From contig NC_017094.1 in the NCBI RefSeq assembly GCF_000284315.1, positions 1,147,486-1,211,485 on the forward strand: a DNA stretch of 64,000 nucleotides. The letters are read 5' to 3'. Below, one piece after another: positions 26,736 through 35,522 of this stretch. The translations under genes were made by a program, and so were the position numbers. The notes below the pieces were generated by a model, which worked only from the letters and a program-made list of their open reading frames with translations, was not told the DNA's origin and made no database searches. Each line of letters starts with the position of its first letter. The stretch's first letter is position 1. The DNA is from Leptospirillum ferrooxidans C2-3 (lineage in GTDB: Bacteria > Nitrospirota > Leptospirillia > Leptospirillales > Leptospirillaceae).

Positions 26736-27602
26736 TCAGAATTCTCCGGCCAAGGGAATGATTTGGGCTCCGATATCGGCGGGTGTTGCATGGTAGACGG
26801 CCGATGTCACGATCGCGTCGACACCGGTGGCTGCATACTGGCCAATATTGTCTTCATTGATCCCACCCGCGACAAAAAAAATCATTTTGGGATTCTCGAG
26901 ACGAAGCTTTTTGAGAAGACCGGTCAATTCTTCCGGGCGAACCTTGTCGAACTGGAGTCCGTCAACCCCGGAGCGGGCCAGAAGACAGGCCTCTTCTTCG
27001 AGAGATGGGCCGCCTTTCAGCTCAACGAGAATATTTTTGCCCGGAACCTTGGATTTGAACTCGACTAACCTGTTTGCGAGGGTTTTGATCCCTCCGATCA
27101 AGACCAGATGTTGATCAAAGACCAGAATCGATTCGGAAAGACCAAGACGATGGGGAAGAACGCCTCCGGCCTTTGCGGCTTCGGTCGCAAAGCGTCGGAG
27201 GCCCGGAAGGTGTTTCCGGGTTCCATTGACGCAAATGCCGGGTTTTACGAGACGGGCTGCATCCAGAAGCCGGGAAGCCTTTGTCGCGATCCCACTTGAG
27301 TACTCAAGAAGGTTCAGGCAGATTCTCCAGGCCTTATGGATCGAGGCGGCCGGGCCACGGGCAGACAGGATCAGGAGATCCGGAGAGCCCTTTTGGCCGG
27401 AAGGAATGAGGGATTCCACCAGGATGCCGGCATGTTCCAGAACATCTCCCGCGATTTCCGTTCCCGAAACAACCCATTCTCCACGGGAACGGAAAAGGAT
27501 CCGGGCCTTCTCCTGTCCGATCCCCAGAATCTCGCTTGTGAGATCTCCATAGGGGACATCTTCCTCATACCATTCCTGAATCTTGGCCTTATCTGAAAGC
27601 AT
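26736..27602 (-). CDS. modD: ModD-like molybdenum-associated pyrophosphorylase
   Basis: The 288-residue protein has the fold of quinolinate phosphoribosyltransferase, but its opening EDVPYGDLTSEILGIG is the hallmark of ModD, a relative found with molybdate transport and nitrogenase genes. It keeps the C-terminal barrel strands ILVELKGGPSLEE, GVDGLQFDKV and FFVAGGINEDNIGQYA. GGAG lies 6 bases before the ATG at 27602; a second ATG directly upstream is also possible. The molbindin gene lies 128 bases upstream in the same direction, which supports a molybdenum role over NAD synthesis. The biochemical reaction of ModD is not established. Confidence 0.85.
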   Translation of the reverse strand: MLSDKAKIQEWYEEDVPYGDLTSEILGIGQEKARILFRSRGEWVVSGTEIAGDVLEHAGILVESLIPSGQKGSPDLLILSARGPAASIHKAWRICLNLLEYSSGIATKASRLLDAARLVKPGICVNGTRKHLPGLRRFATEAAKAGGVLPHRLGLSESILVFDQHLVLIGGIKTLANRLVEFKSKVPGKNILVELKGGPSLEEEACLLARSGVDGLQFDKVRPEELTGLLKKLRLENPKMIFFVAGGINEDNIGQYAATGVDAIVTSAVYHATPADIGAQIIPLAGEF

Positions 27603-27730
27603 CATGCGCTCCGTCTCTGAAACCAGTCGACGCTCCGATTGTCGTTTCGAGTTGGTTTTTATCCCGTTTGGCCACCTGAAACTCTCCAGGCGGCCAATCC
27701 GGTGATGGACTTTTGGAAATAGAAGGCGGA

Positions 27731-27937
27731 TTAAGGTTTTTCGATGCCGACTTCAGTCGATTTGATGCTGGCATGAACCGAATCCCCGACCTTAAGGGCC
27801 AGATCCTCAAGGCTTCTGGTGGTAATCACCGAAGAAATGATCCCGGCCGCTGTTTCAACCTCTATTTCTGATGCCGCGGTTCCTTTAATGATTTTGACAA
27901 CTTTGCCAGACAAATGATTACGAATGGATGTTTTCAT
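27731..27937 (-). CDS. mop: Molbindin-like TOBE protein
   Basis: The 68-residue protein is a single TOBE/Mop domain: SIRNHLSGKVVKIIKGTAAS, then EVETAAGIISSVITTRSLEDL and LKVGDSVHASIKSTEV. Such proteins form hexamers that store or sense molybdate. GGAGG lies 5 bases before the ATG. It is directly upstream of modD on the same strand and divergent from the two small unknown genes. Confidence 0.9.
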   Translation of the reverse strand: MKTSIRNHLSGKVVKIIKGTAASEIEVETAAGIISSVITTRSLEDLALKVGDSVHASIKSTEVGIEKP

Positions 27938-28007
27938 AAGACCTCCGATGTGTTTTAATAAAAAAATCGTAAATGAATGTTTCCAACAATACCGCGACGG
28001 AGGATGC

Positions 28008-28394
28008 ATGGAACCACTCGAAAAAACCATCGAGAGACTCACCCCCGAGGGAGAACGGATTTGTCAGGCACTTCGGGACAAGGCAAGCCGACTGGGCGTT
28101 GCCTCGTCAAAACAGGTCGTGGCAGACTGGAGTAGAGCCCGTTTCAGCCTGTCCCGCGACCCGTACAGTGGTCTCGACAGCCTGATCGGAGTCTGGAAAA
28201 ATAATTCCGGCATGGACTGCGGGAAAATCATCTTTCACAACGATCAAAGCGGCTATGCCGAATTCGACATTTTAAAACCCCATAGCCAGTATCCGGGAAT
28301 GATCATTCTGGCCATTGAAGCCTGGCTTTCGGCCGGAGAGATCAAAACGGACCTCCAGCTTCTGCCCGATCCGGCAAGCGGGGAGATCTCATGA
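28008..28394 (+). CDS. Uncharacterised protein of the nif/mo island
   Basis: The 128-residue protein is not one I can name with certainty. Its central part, GKIIFHNDQSGYAEFDILKP followed by an AIEAWLSAGEIKTDLQLLPDP tail, resembles a conserved but uncharacterised family that I associate with nitrogen-fixation gene clusters (a dense FAEYD...EAVTAWG...IK pattern); this is memory, not a search. The N terminus is helical. GGAGG lies 4 bases before the ATG. It overlaps the next gene as ATGA and diverges from mop. Confidence 0.65.
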   Translation: MEPLEKTIERLTPEGERICQALRDKASRLGVASSKQVVADWSRARFSLSRDPYSGLDSLIGVWKNNSGMDCGKIIFHNDQSGYAEFDILKPHSQYPGMIILAIEAWLSAGEIKTDLQLLPDPASGEIS

Positions 28395-28639
28395 GCGGCT
28401 CCGATGAGCTTGGCGACCAGGAAATGCTCGCCTTCCTGAGGGAGGCCATCATTCGGGTCGTCGGAGAGCGCGAGCTTTTAAAGTCCTCGATGGAAGCCTG
28501 GTACAGCGAAAATTCCGAAAGACCCTTTCCCCGGACAAAAGAGCTGATCGCCAAGGATGAAGAACTCTCGGAGCTCGATGACCGCTTCAAAAGCCTTTGG
28601 GACAGGCTGAAAAAGACCGGCAATGCCGACCTAAGCTGA
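28391..28639 (+). CDS. Small helical protein coupled to the upstream gene
   Basis: This 82-residue protein is highly charged and almost entirely helical, with heptad-like leucines in the last third (KDEELSELDDRFKSLWDRLK) that suggest a coiled coil. There is no membrane segment or cysteine. Its ATG overlaps the upstream stop, so it is translated together with the 128-residue protein. It overlaps the 3' end of the SagB-like gene by 9 bases tail to tail. I do not recognise it. Confidence 0.6.
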   Translation: MSGSDELGDQEMLAFLREAIIRVVGERELLKSSMEAWYSENSERPFPRTKELIAKDEELSELDDRFKSLWDRLKKTGNADLS

Positions 28640-30241
28640 AGGGTAGGGTGGAGATGTCTCCAGACGGGGATCCTCCAGCGGCCGGCCAACGGTAAAATGG
28701 TAAAGGCTCTGGAATTCATGAGTCGTCAATCCCAGCCAGGAATGAAGCTCATCATCAAAAAAACAGCCGATTCCGGTGCCCCTTGCGCCTGCCGCCTCGG
28801 CTTCAAGGTAGAGGCTTTGTCCCAACACCCCCGCTTCCCAGAAAAGTCTTCGGTACCACCAGGGACCTTCTTTTAAGGAGCTCCCGAACTCGGAGAGCAT
28901 GGCCACGCCAAAAAGCGATTGGGAGGCAATGGCCTGCCGGCAACAGATATTTCTGAACAGATCACGGGTATCGCCTCTCCTCAGCAGCCTCAACGGGATG
29001 TGCGGGGGAATTTGTCCACAGTTTTCCAGGACGAAATCCGCCGTCAGGGACCGGGCAATCTGTTCCTCCACGGCCGAATGGCGGGGCAACAGATAGCATC
29101 CCGGTTCCATTCCCTCCACCTTGTAGACAAAAAAGACGGGATGAATCCTCGGAGACCATGTCAGGACGTCAAAGGGAGGCATTTTTTCTCTGGGGAGGAG
29201 GGCGTCCAGAATCCGTAAGAATCGGGAATGGGGAAGGGGTTCTCCGTTAGGATCAAATCGTTGGGCGCTTCTCCTCTGACGGAAGATCTGTCCTGAAGGG
29301 AGAGGTTCTGAAATCTTCGGAAGGGCGGGGCGGGCGACGGGACGATGTGGTTGTTGGGGAGGGAGGGAGTGATCTCTTGTCGCGAACTCCGCCTCTCCGA
29401 TCACCGGCCACCCGAGATGATCCGGACTCAGCTGGCTTGCCTTGCCCTCCCATGTGCCAACATCGGCTGTTTCCAGGAGCAGGGAAGGGTCTGGGGGCGC
29501 CAAAAGGTCACCAATCCAGATCAACACTTCAGAAACCTCCTGTTCATCCTCCGGAAATTCCTGATGGCGATCGGTTCCCGTTATCCGGGAGATCATCCCG
29601 TCACTCCAGCCATCAAGGACGGTCGCATTCCACCCCATTGCACCGGCGGCATAACGGATGGCCGCGATGGCATGGCCAACATCATGCTGGCAATAGCGAA
29701 AAGCCCTTTCCCCATACTTCCAGGCCTCTCGCCAGTGAATCGAGGTGAGCCCCAGGAGGATCCCGGGCGTTTTCCAGGCTTTCTCCCAGGAATCGGGTGG
29801 GATCATTCTCCGTTCCAGAAGGTGATCCCGGCTCAGATAGTGATAGATTCCTCCGGAAAGGCCGGAAAGGGTCGGTGTGATCAGATAGGCCTCGGTGGGG
29901 TGAAGGTTGCCGCTCGAGGGATTGCAGCGAAGGGACCATCTGGTTCCGGCATAGGCTTTCCATGCAGACAGACCAAGGGAGACTTCCAGAAGAAGAGCGA
30001 TTGCGTTCAGGTCAAACGCTACGGGCGGGATCCTGTTTTCCGGATCGAACAGATCGGAATAAGATGTTTCCGGATGGCCGGGAAAAAGGGGAAGCCGAGT
30101 GGCCAAAGTGGCCGAAAAGCTTCGGAACGGATTGGGCTGATCGTCCCAGTCGAGAAACTCCGGACCCCGGGCATAGGCTGAAAATCGATGCTTTGTCCTC
30201 TCGTGATAGGAGTTGATGATCTGTAACGATTTTTCATCCAA
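28631..30241 (-). CDS. SagB-type double nitroreductase-fold protein
   Basis: The 536-residue protein carries two nitroreductase-like halves. The first has the substrate/FMN segment SLRCNPSSGNLHPTEAYLI and FRYCQHDVGHAIAAIRYAA, typical of SagB/ThcOx dehydrogenases; the second has RRSAQRFD, the FMN-binding opening, and WEAGVLGQSLYLEAEAAGAR. SagB proteins oxidise azolines made by a YcaO cyclodehydratase, but no YcaO, precursor peptide or E1-like gene is nearby. This tandem form is widespread in environmental bacteria without bacteriocin loci, and its substrate is unknown. The start ATG is at the beginning of a charged helix. Confidence 0.8.
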   Translation of the reverse strand: MDEKSLQIINSYHERTKHRFSAYARGPEFLDWDDQPNPFRSFSATLATRLPLFPGHPETSYSDLFDPENRIPPVAFDLNAIALLLEVSLGLSAWKAYAGTRWSLRCNPSSGNLHPTEAYLITPTLSGLSGGIYHYLSRDHLLERRMIPPDSWEKAWKTPGILLGLTSIHWREAWKYGERAFRYCQHDVGHAIAAIRYAAGAMGWNATVLDGWSDGMISRITGTDRHQEFPEDEQEVSEVLIWIGDLLAPPDPSLLLETADVGTWEGKASQLSPDHLGWPVIGEAEFATRDHSLPPQQPHRPVARPALPKISEPLPSGQIFRQRRSAQRFDPNGEPLPHSRFLRILDALLPREKMPPFDVLTWSPRIHPVFFVYKVEGMEPGCYLLPRHSAVEEQIARSLTADFVLENCGQIPPHIPLRLLRRGDTRDLFRNICCRQAIASQSLFGVAMLSEFGSSLKEGPWWYRRLFWEAGVLGQSLYLEAEAAGARGTGIGCFFDDELHSWLGLTTHEFQSLYHFTVGRPLEDPRLETSPPYPSA

Positions 30242-30346
30242 GGAAACGTCTCCGTGGCCGTCGATTGGCCGCTTTGCGTTACGCTCTGTCTGTGAAGCTG
30301 TTCGGTGAGCGAGACGGCTTACAGATCTCGCAGTCGATTGCCGCTG

Positions 30347-30751
30347 TCATTCTTGCGCGCAGCCGGAAAAATCCGTGACATCCTCATCATGAATCCGGGC
30401 GGACAGACCGGTCAACCGGGAAATCTCATCCATTTCAAAACCGGCCAATTTTTTTCCCATGCATTCGATGAGGGGACGCCGGATCAGCAGATGGTCCGAA
30501 AGCAAATACTCCATCGATTGTCTGGCATCCAGTGTTTCAGGGGAAATTTCTCCTGATTTCACCCGGGGAGAGGCCCGGTTGAACCATTGGGAAACGGGCA
30601 ATTTTTCCAAAAAAGGGAGCAGTGTTTCGAAAGACCATGGTTCCGACAAAAGATCCCGGACAATGAGTGTATGGCCAGAATCGGAAAGAATCTTCTTTTG
30701 CCGGCCGTTCGTCTGGCATCCCGGTTTCTCGTAAAAAATGATCGTTGCCAT
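30347..30751 (-). CDS. ArsC-like nitrogenase-associated protein
   Basis: The 134-residue protein is a thioredoxin-fold relative of arsenate reductase: ATIIFYEKPGCQTNGRQKKI at the start, then VRDLLSEPWSFETLLPFL and LLIRRPLIECMGKKLAGF. The single cysteine followed by xxN, rather than a second cysteine, and the PVSQWFNRASPRVKSGEI region match the family known from nitrogen-fixation clusters (the nitrogenase-associated, NifO-like group). GGGAGG lies just before the ATG at 30751. It follows the TPR-like gene after 33 bases. Confidence 0.83.
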   Translation of the reverse strand: MATIIFYEKPGCQTNGRQKKILSDSGHTLIVRDLLSEPWSFETLLPFLEKLPVSQWFNRASPRVKSGEISPETLDARQSMEYLLSDHLLIRRPLIECMGKKLAGFEMDEISRLTGLSARIHDEDVTDFSGCAQE

Positions 30752-30784
30752 CAGGGACCCTCCCTTCAAAGCTCAGACGGGATT

Positions 30785-31303
30785 TTAGTGAACGGAATCA
30801 AGAGACGCTCCCTTTGTCGCGCCTTTCAAGTAGTCACGGATGACGGAACTTCCGACCCGGTCTGAAGGATCGAGCCTTGAAAGTTCGGAAAGCAAGGATT
30901 GGGCTTCATCGATACGCCCCTGTCTCAGCAGGATAAAGGAGAGTGCCTTCGATGAAAACAGATAAAAATAATGCGGAGAAGAAGGATCGAGAAAACAAGG
31001 GTTTCCCGTGGTTTCAACGAGAGCCGGCTCCACCGGAAATCCCCCTTGGTAGGCAGCTTCAAACAAGGATTCCCGCACGGTTTTCTCCGCAAGATCCAGC
31101 TGGTTTTTATAGAAGTAGAACTTGTATAGGGAAAAGAAGACTGCCAGGGCATAAGGCGCTTTTTCCCTGGCTTCCAGAAGGCTGGAAAGCGCCTTGCCGG
31201 TATCCGAAAAGTGGATGGCCGCATCTTCCAGAAGGGAAGAAATTTCGGGATCGAGCGGACCACCAAAGTAGGATTTTCCGTTCATGATATTGTCCAGTTT
31301 CAT
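30785..31303 (-). CDS. TPR-like helical protein next to nifZ
   Basis: The 172-residue protein is helical with spacing like tetratricopeptide repeats: KALSSLLEAREKAPYALAVF, FSLYKFYFYKNQLDLAEKTV and ALSFILLRQGRIDEAQSLLS each look like one repeat. Small TPR proteins of this kind are often found in nitrogen-fixation clusters, probably as assembly helpers. The start ATG at 31303 lies directly after a GGAGGAGGGG stretch; a GTG just before it is in frame. It sits between nifZ and the ArsC-like gene on the same strand. Confidence 0.75.
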   Translation of the reverse strand: MKLDNIMNGKSYFGGPLDPEISSLLEDAAIHFSDTGKALSSLLEAREKAPYALAVFFSLYKFYFYKNQLDLAEKTVRESLFEAAYQGGFPVEPALVETTGNPCFLDPSSPHYFYLFSSKALSFILLRQGRIDEAQSLLSELSRLDPSDRVGSSVIRDYLKGATKGASLDSVH

Positions 31304-31403
31304 CACCCCTCCTCCATGATCGGCGGGTCTTTCCTTAAAGGCCCTGTCCGCTTTTCACGCGGACCATGCTTCTGATTGGAACATCTTTTTATCCGGGAAC
31401 CTC

Positions 31404-31646
31404 TCAGAGCAAGGGCCTGATTTCTTCTTCCAGACATCCGACAAGCCTGCCGCCTTCAAACTCCACCAGGTAAACCGGAGTGTTCGAGTCTTCATGTGTT
31501 CCAACTCTTACGATCTCTCCGCGGGTTCCATTTGCAACGATCTTTTCCTCTTTTTCAAGATCGGGATAACTTCCGTCGTTAAAGAGGTCGGAAACGGCGG
31601 TTACGGCCATGCCCCAGTCAAAACGGGGGACTCTCGGGTCAATCAT
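31404..31646 (-). CDS. nifZ: NifZ-family nitrogen-fixation protein
   Basis: NifZ assists maturation of the P-cluster of the nitrogenase MoFe protein. The 80-residue protein is a single NifZ domain with the diagnostic segments FNDGSYPD, NGTRGEIVRVGTHEDSN and PVYLVEFEGGRLVGCLEEEI. AAGGAGA precedes the ATG. It starts a three-gene minus-strand group with the TPR-like and ArsC-like genes. No nifHDK or other structural nitrogenase gene is in the window, so nitrogen fixation cannot be inferred from this locus alone. Confidence 0.88.
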   Translation of the reverse strand: MIDPRVPRFDWGMAVTAVSDLFNDGSYPDLEKEEKIVANGTRGEIVRVGTHEDSNTPVYLVEFEGGRLVGCLEEEIRPLL

Positions 31647-32323
31647 CTTGATTCTCCTTCATAGGATTTTGCCGCATGGATCGCAAAATCGGTTTTCGGG
31701 CAGATAAATCACGCACTTTTTGGGTTCAAAAGGGAACTTTTGGGGGCGCGGGAATGCTCTCTTCGTCGAGAGGTGTCCTGATTACGGAATCAGACAGAAT
31801 GTTTTGAACAGGGGTTTTGAAACCCTGGCACGCGGAGTTCCGGGATACGTCTCCCGGAAGAGTGGAGTCTTATATCGAAATTACGAACCAAAGCCCTATC
31901 GGTTTTGGATTCTGGTAATTATATATCGAACCGGAGTCGAAAGGAAATCGGGATGATCGGGTGAAGGAAAGGCTTTGGAAAGATTTCACCCGATCTTTGA
32001 TTCGGGCCAAAAAAGATTCGGGAGAATATGGATTTTGCCGTTCGGTGGGATTGCTCCCCCGGCATCAGATCGCTTCAAATCTTTTTTAACAGCATGAAAT
32101 CATGATAGAATTCGGGAAGCAAGGGCATTATACTTGGTCTTTTTCAAAGAGGAAAAAATCAGGGTTCAGATTTTCAATCAACATTTCCCCATTTCCGAAA
32201 AAATCAAAAACATCAGAATCGTTCTTCTATGTGTCGCTGCAAAACCGGAACAGGGTCCTTCGACTGATTGGGTGGTCCCTCAAAAAACAGCTTTTAAATA
32301 TATCAAAGCCGGAGGTTCATACC
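31647..32323. other. Long divergent intergenic region
   Basis: About 680 bases separate nifZ from the 48-residue leader gene and should contain both promoters. One hairpin is visible: CCAAAGCC at 31888-31895 pairs with GGTTTTGG at 31901-31908, one G-U pair included, followed by an AT-rich tail. A plus-strand frame at 31720-31956 has no ribosome-binding site and no recognisable content. Local composition is more AT-rich than the flanking genes. Confidence 0.45.
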
Positions 32324-32470
32324 ATGATTGGCGGAGTCATCGGGGTAAAGGACATTCAGACGGAAGACGGCTTCTTCCGTGCGGACTCCGGGTCAAAAAA
32401 CTCCTGCTCCGACCGTTCGGGGCAACTCTTGTCCCTATCCCGTTTTTTTCTATTGGGGGTGCTGAAATGA
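32324..32470 (+). CDS. 48-residue leader peptide coupled to the GGDEF-EAL gene
   Basis: The frame has GGAGG 8 bases before its ATG, a better site than that of the large gene it precedes. It ends in TGA overlapping the next ATG (ATGA), the classic coupling arrangement. The peptide begins MIGGVIGVKDIQTEDGFFR, has a serine-rich polar middle and ends in a short hydrophobic stretch SRFFLLGVL. No family is recognised. It may be a real small protein or a translated leader that sets expression of the downstream gene. Confidence 0.55.
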   Translation: MIGGVIGVKDIQTEDGFFRADSGSKNSCSDRSGQLLSLSRFFLLGVLK

Positions 32471-35400
32471 TTCTCAAAAAGCACACTAAAAAGCACACCA
32501 AAAAGCTGAGGAAAAAGGAAAGACCTTCCTCCATCGAAAAAAGTTTCTTCGATCTTCTAAGCATTCATCTGAAGGATCTTGTTTTTTTAAAGGATGGTGA
32601 GGGACGCTGGACATTTGCGAACGATGAGGCGCTGGCTTTCCTTGGTCTCTCCACATCCGACTGGAAAGAAAAAACGGATCTCCAGATCATTGATCTTTTC
32701 CCCAATACCCAAAAAGAGCTGATGCATTTTTGCCAGTCGGATCAAAAAGCCTGGGAAAAAGGGTCCCGTCTGGATCTTATCGAACGGCTCACGGATTCCC
32801 GGACCGGAAAAATCCATGTGTTTTCTGTCATGAGAATTCCCGTGTTCATCGGGAAAGGCAAAAAAGATCATCTCCTTGTCATCGCCAGGGATATTACAGG
32901 GGTTGTCGATGAAAAGGAGGTGATCCTTCGGGAAAGGGAATGGTATCAGACGCTCTTTTCCATGGTGGGAGAGCCATTATTTCTGTCCTCGATCAATGCC
33001 GACGGGACCCTGTCGACGATCCTTGAAGCCAATTCCAGGGCAGAGCTTGTTTATGGATATCCTTCTTCCGAGTTCAAAAGTCTCAGGATGCTGGACCTGA
33101 TGTCTCCGGCGCAAAGGGAGGAATGTCTCCGGGAGGTGTTTCCGAATCTTCTGGCCAAGGGTCAGCATGATTACGAATCGGTTCACCTGTCAAAGGAAGG
33201 CCGGGAAATCCTGGTGGATGTTTCCGCGAGGATCCTTGAAAAGGACGGAGAGCGATTCCTGCTCACTCTGATTCGGGACAAAACGCTTAAAAGGCGGGAA
33301 AAATTGATCGAACGGATGCTTTCCGATGCGGAACGGAAAGTGCTGATGGGAGAGAATCTCCAGAAGGTTCTGGACGATCTCTGCGAAGCCCTGGTTTTCT
33401 TTTTCCCGTTCATGTACCTGGGAATCCTGAAAAAGGAACCGGAGGGAGCCACAGAACTTGTCGCGGGGGATGTCAAGGGAAAAATCCGCTATGAAAACAA
33501 TACTCCCGCAAGATGGGACCATTCACCCCAGGGAATGGGGGTGTCCGGACATGCCATTCGGGAGGGCAGAACCCATATGATCTCCATTGCGGATTCCAAA
33601 TATCCGGATGTGTTCAAAAAGGAAATGGAAAGTGTCGGAATCCGCTTTATCTGGTCGATTCCCCTGAGACAGAAAAACGGAGAGGTGATGGGAACGATCA
33701 CCTCTGGTTCCCGGTATATGTTTGGTCCGGCACCAGAGGAGCTGTCCATCCTTGAAAAATATTCGGACCGGATTGCTTTGCTGTTTGATTTGGCCGAAGA
33801 GCAAAAAGAGGTCCGTTTTGGATATGAAGCCCTCCAGGCTGTGGGAGAGGCCATCAGCATGGTCGACCGCAAAGGTGCCATCCGGTGGGTCAACCATGCA
33901 TTCCTCCAGTTGACGGGGTATTCAAGGGAGGAATGTATTGGTCATAATCATCGGATCCTCAAATCGGGCCATCACGGAAAGGAGTTTTACGAAGATCTCT
34001 GGGGGACGATCTTTTCCGGAAATGTGTTCGAGTGCGAAGTGATCAACAGGAGAAAGGATGGGAGCGAGTTTGTGGCAGCCCAGACCATCTCGCCCCTTGT
34101 CGCTGAAGACGGAAGGATCAACCGATTCATTTCGGTGCAAAGGGATATTACCCACAAAAAGGAAAACGAGCTCAGAATTTGGCGGATGGCCAATTATGAT
34201 CCTCTGACCGGGCTTGCCAACCGGAATCTTCTGAGGGAGCGAGTCACTCGCGATATTGAGTCGTCTCTCCGGAAAAACAGGGTTGTGAACCTCCTGTTTT
34301 TGGACCTCGACCATTTCAAGCATGTGAACGATACTCTTGGCCATGAGATCGGAGATATGCTTTTGAAGCTCGTTGCCGAGCGTCTTCTCCGCTCAGGAAG
34401 GGAGTCGGACACGATCGCCCGGCTGGGAGGGGATGAGTTTGTCTATGTCCAACCCGATAGCCGCAGTCGTGAGGAAGCCATCGCTCTCGGAGAGAGGATC
34501 CTGGATCTTTTCAGGGATCCTTTCCAGCTCTCGGATCAATCCATTCATATCGATGTGAGTATTGGAGCTGTGAGTTGCCCGGAAGATGGAGAAGATCTGG
34601 ATGGCCTTCTCCGGAAATCCGATATTGCCCTTTACAAGGCCAAAAACAGGGGCGGCGGGAGAGTCGAGTATTTCGAGCTTTTTCGCGAAGACCTTTCTGC
34701 CGACAGGATCGCCCTCATCGAGAGCGTCAGGAGCGGTCTTGAAAACGGTGAGTTTGTGCTGTTTTACCAACCGGTCTTTTTGTTGTCAGACACCCGGATG
34801 GTCGGAGTGGAATCCCTGATCCGATGGAGGCGACAGCCCTTTGATATCGTTCTTCCCTGCGATTTCATCACCCTTTTTGAGGAAACCGGAATGATTCATG
34901 CCCTGGGCGAGAGGATTATCCGGGAGGGAATCCTGCAGGCAAAGTCCTGGAAAAAATCGGGTTGGGACTCTTCATTCCGGATTGCCATCAACATCTCTCC
35001 GGTCCAGCTCCTGAACCCCGATTTCTTGGATATGGTGGTCAGGATCCTCGATGAAAACAGCGTCAGTGCCGGCGAGATCGGCCTCGAGTTCGAAGTCACT
35101 GAAAGTCGCCCCATCCAGTCTGAAAATGCCCTGAACACCCTGGTCAGGCTTCGGGAGCTGGGGATTCGCATTTCGATCGATGACTTTGGAACAGGCTACT
35201 CCTCGATCTCGCTTTTGCGGGGATTTCCGGTGGATACCCTCAAAATCGACCAGTCGTTCATTCGCGACATCCGACATGACCGGAACGCCAGGTCCATGAT
35301 CCGGGCGATTGTGACAATGGCCAAAAGTCTTGGATTGTCGCTTGTGGCGGAAGGGGTTGAGTTTGAGGAAGAACGGATCTTCCTTCAGGAAATCGGATGC

Positions 35401-35487
35401 GACCTTTTCCAGGGATTCCTTTGGGGCCACCCGTTGCCACCTGAAGAGGTGATCGAATTCTATCGGTCGACGCTCGAAAAAAGCTGA
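32467..35487 (+). CDS. PAS-PAS-GAF-PAS-GGDEF-EAL c-di-GMP enzyme
   Basis: From the coupled ATG the protein has 1006 residues: a lysine-rich start, PAS at about 25-140 and 155-270, GAF at about 285-445, a third PAS at about 455-575, GGDEF at about 585-745 and EAL at about 760-1000. The GGDEF loop is intact (RLGGDEFVY) with an RESD inhibitory site five residues upstream. The EAL domain has ESL in place of EAL but keeps NISPVQL, SIDDFGTG, KIDQSF, AEGVE and the QGFLWGHP glutamine. Both activities therefore look possible. The frame extends 111 codons upstream, but the start chosen fits the coupling to the 48-residue gene. No membrane segment is seen. Confidence 0.9.
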   Translation: MILKKHTKKHTKKLRKKERPSSIEKSFFDLLSIHLKDLVFLKDGEGRWTFANDEALAFLGLSTSDWKEKTDLQIIDLFPNTQKELMHFCQSDQKAWEKGSRLDLIERLTDSRTGKIHVFSVMRIPVFIGKGKKDHLLVIARDITGVVDEKEVILREREWYQTLFSMVGEPLFLSSINADGTLSTILEANSRAELVYGYPSSEFKSLRMLDLMSPAQREECLREVFPNLLAKGQHDYESVHLSKEGREILVDVSARILEKDGERFLLTLIRDKTLKRREKLIERMLSDAERKVLMGENLQKVLDDLCEALVFFFPFMYLGILKKEPEGATELVAGDVKGKIRYENNTPARWDHSPQGMGVSGHAIREGRTHMISIADSKYPDVFKKEMESVGIRFIWSIPLRQKNGEVMGTITSGSRYMFGPAPEELSILEKYSDRIALLFDLAEEQKEVRFGYEALQAVGEAISMVDRKGAIRWVNHAFLQLTGYSREECIGHNHRILKSGHHGKEFYEDLWGTIFSGNVFECEVINRRKDGSEFVAAQTISPLVAEDGRINRFISVQRDITHKKENELRIWRMANYDPLTGLANRNLLRERVTRDIESSLRKNRVVNLLFLDLDHFKHVNDTLGHEIGDMLLKLVAERLLRSGRESDTIARLGGDEFVYVQPDSRSREEAIALGERILDLFRDPFQLSDQSIHIDVSIGAVSCPEDGEDLDGLLRKSDIALYKAKNRGGGRVEYFELFREDLSADRIALIESVRSGLENGEFVLFYQPVFLLSDTRMVGVESLIRWRRQPFDIVLPCDFITLFEETGMIHALGERIIREGILQAKSWKKSGWDSSFRIAINISPVQLLNPDFLDMVVRILDENSVSAGEIGLEFEVTESRPIQSENALNTLVRLRELGIRISIDDFGTGYSSISLLRGFPVDTLKIDQSFIRDIRHDRNARSMIRAIVTMAKSLGLSLVAEGVEFEEERIFLQEIGCDLFQGFLWGHPLPPEEVIEFYRSTLEKS

Positions 35488-35522
35488 CCAGCCCTCCATA
35501 TTCAAGTTCAAGGGTTTTCCGG

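Noticed and set aside
29345-30181. Plus-strand frame opposite the SagB-like gene
   Set aside because: It is antisense to a protein with clear nitroreductase motifs and has no domain of its own.
31720-31956. Plus-strand 78-codon frame upstream of the leader peptide
   Set aside because: No ribosome-binding site, atypical composition, no recognisable content.
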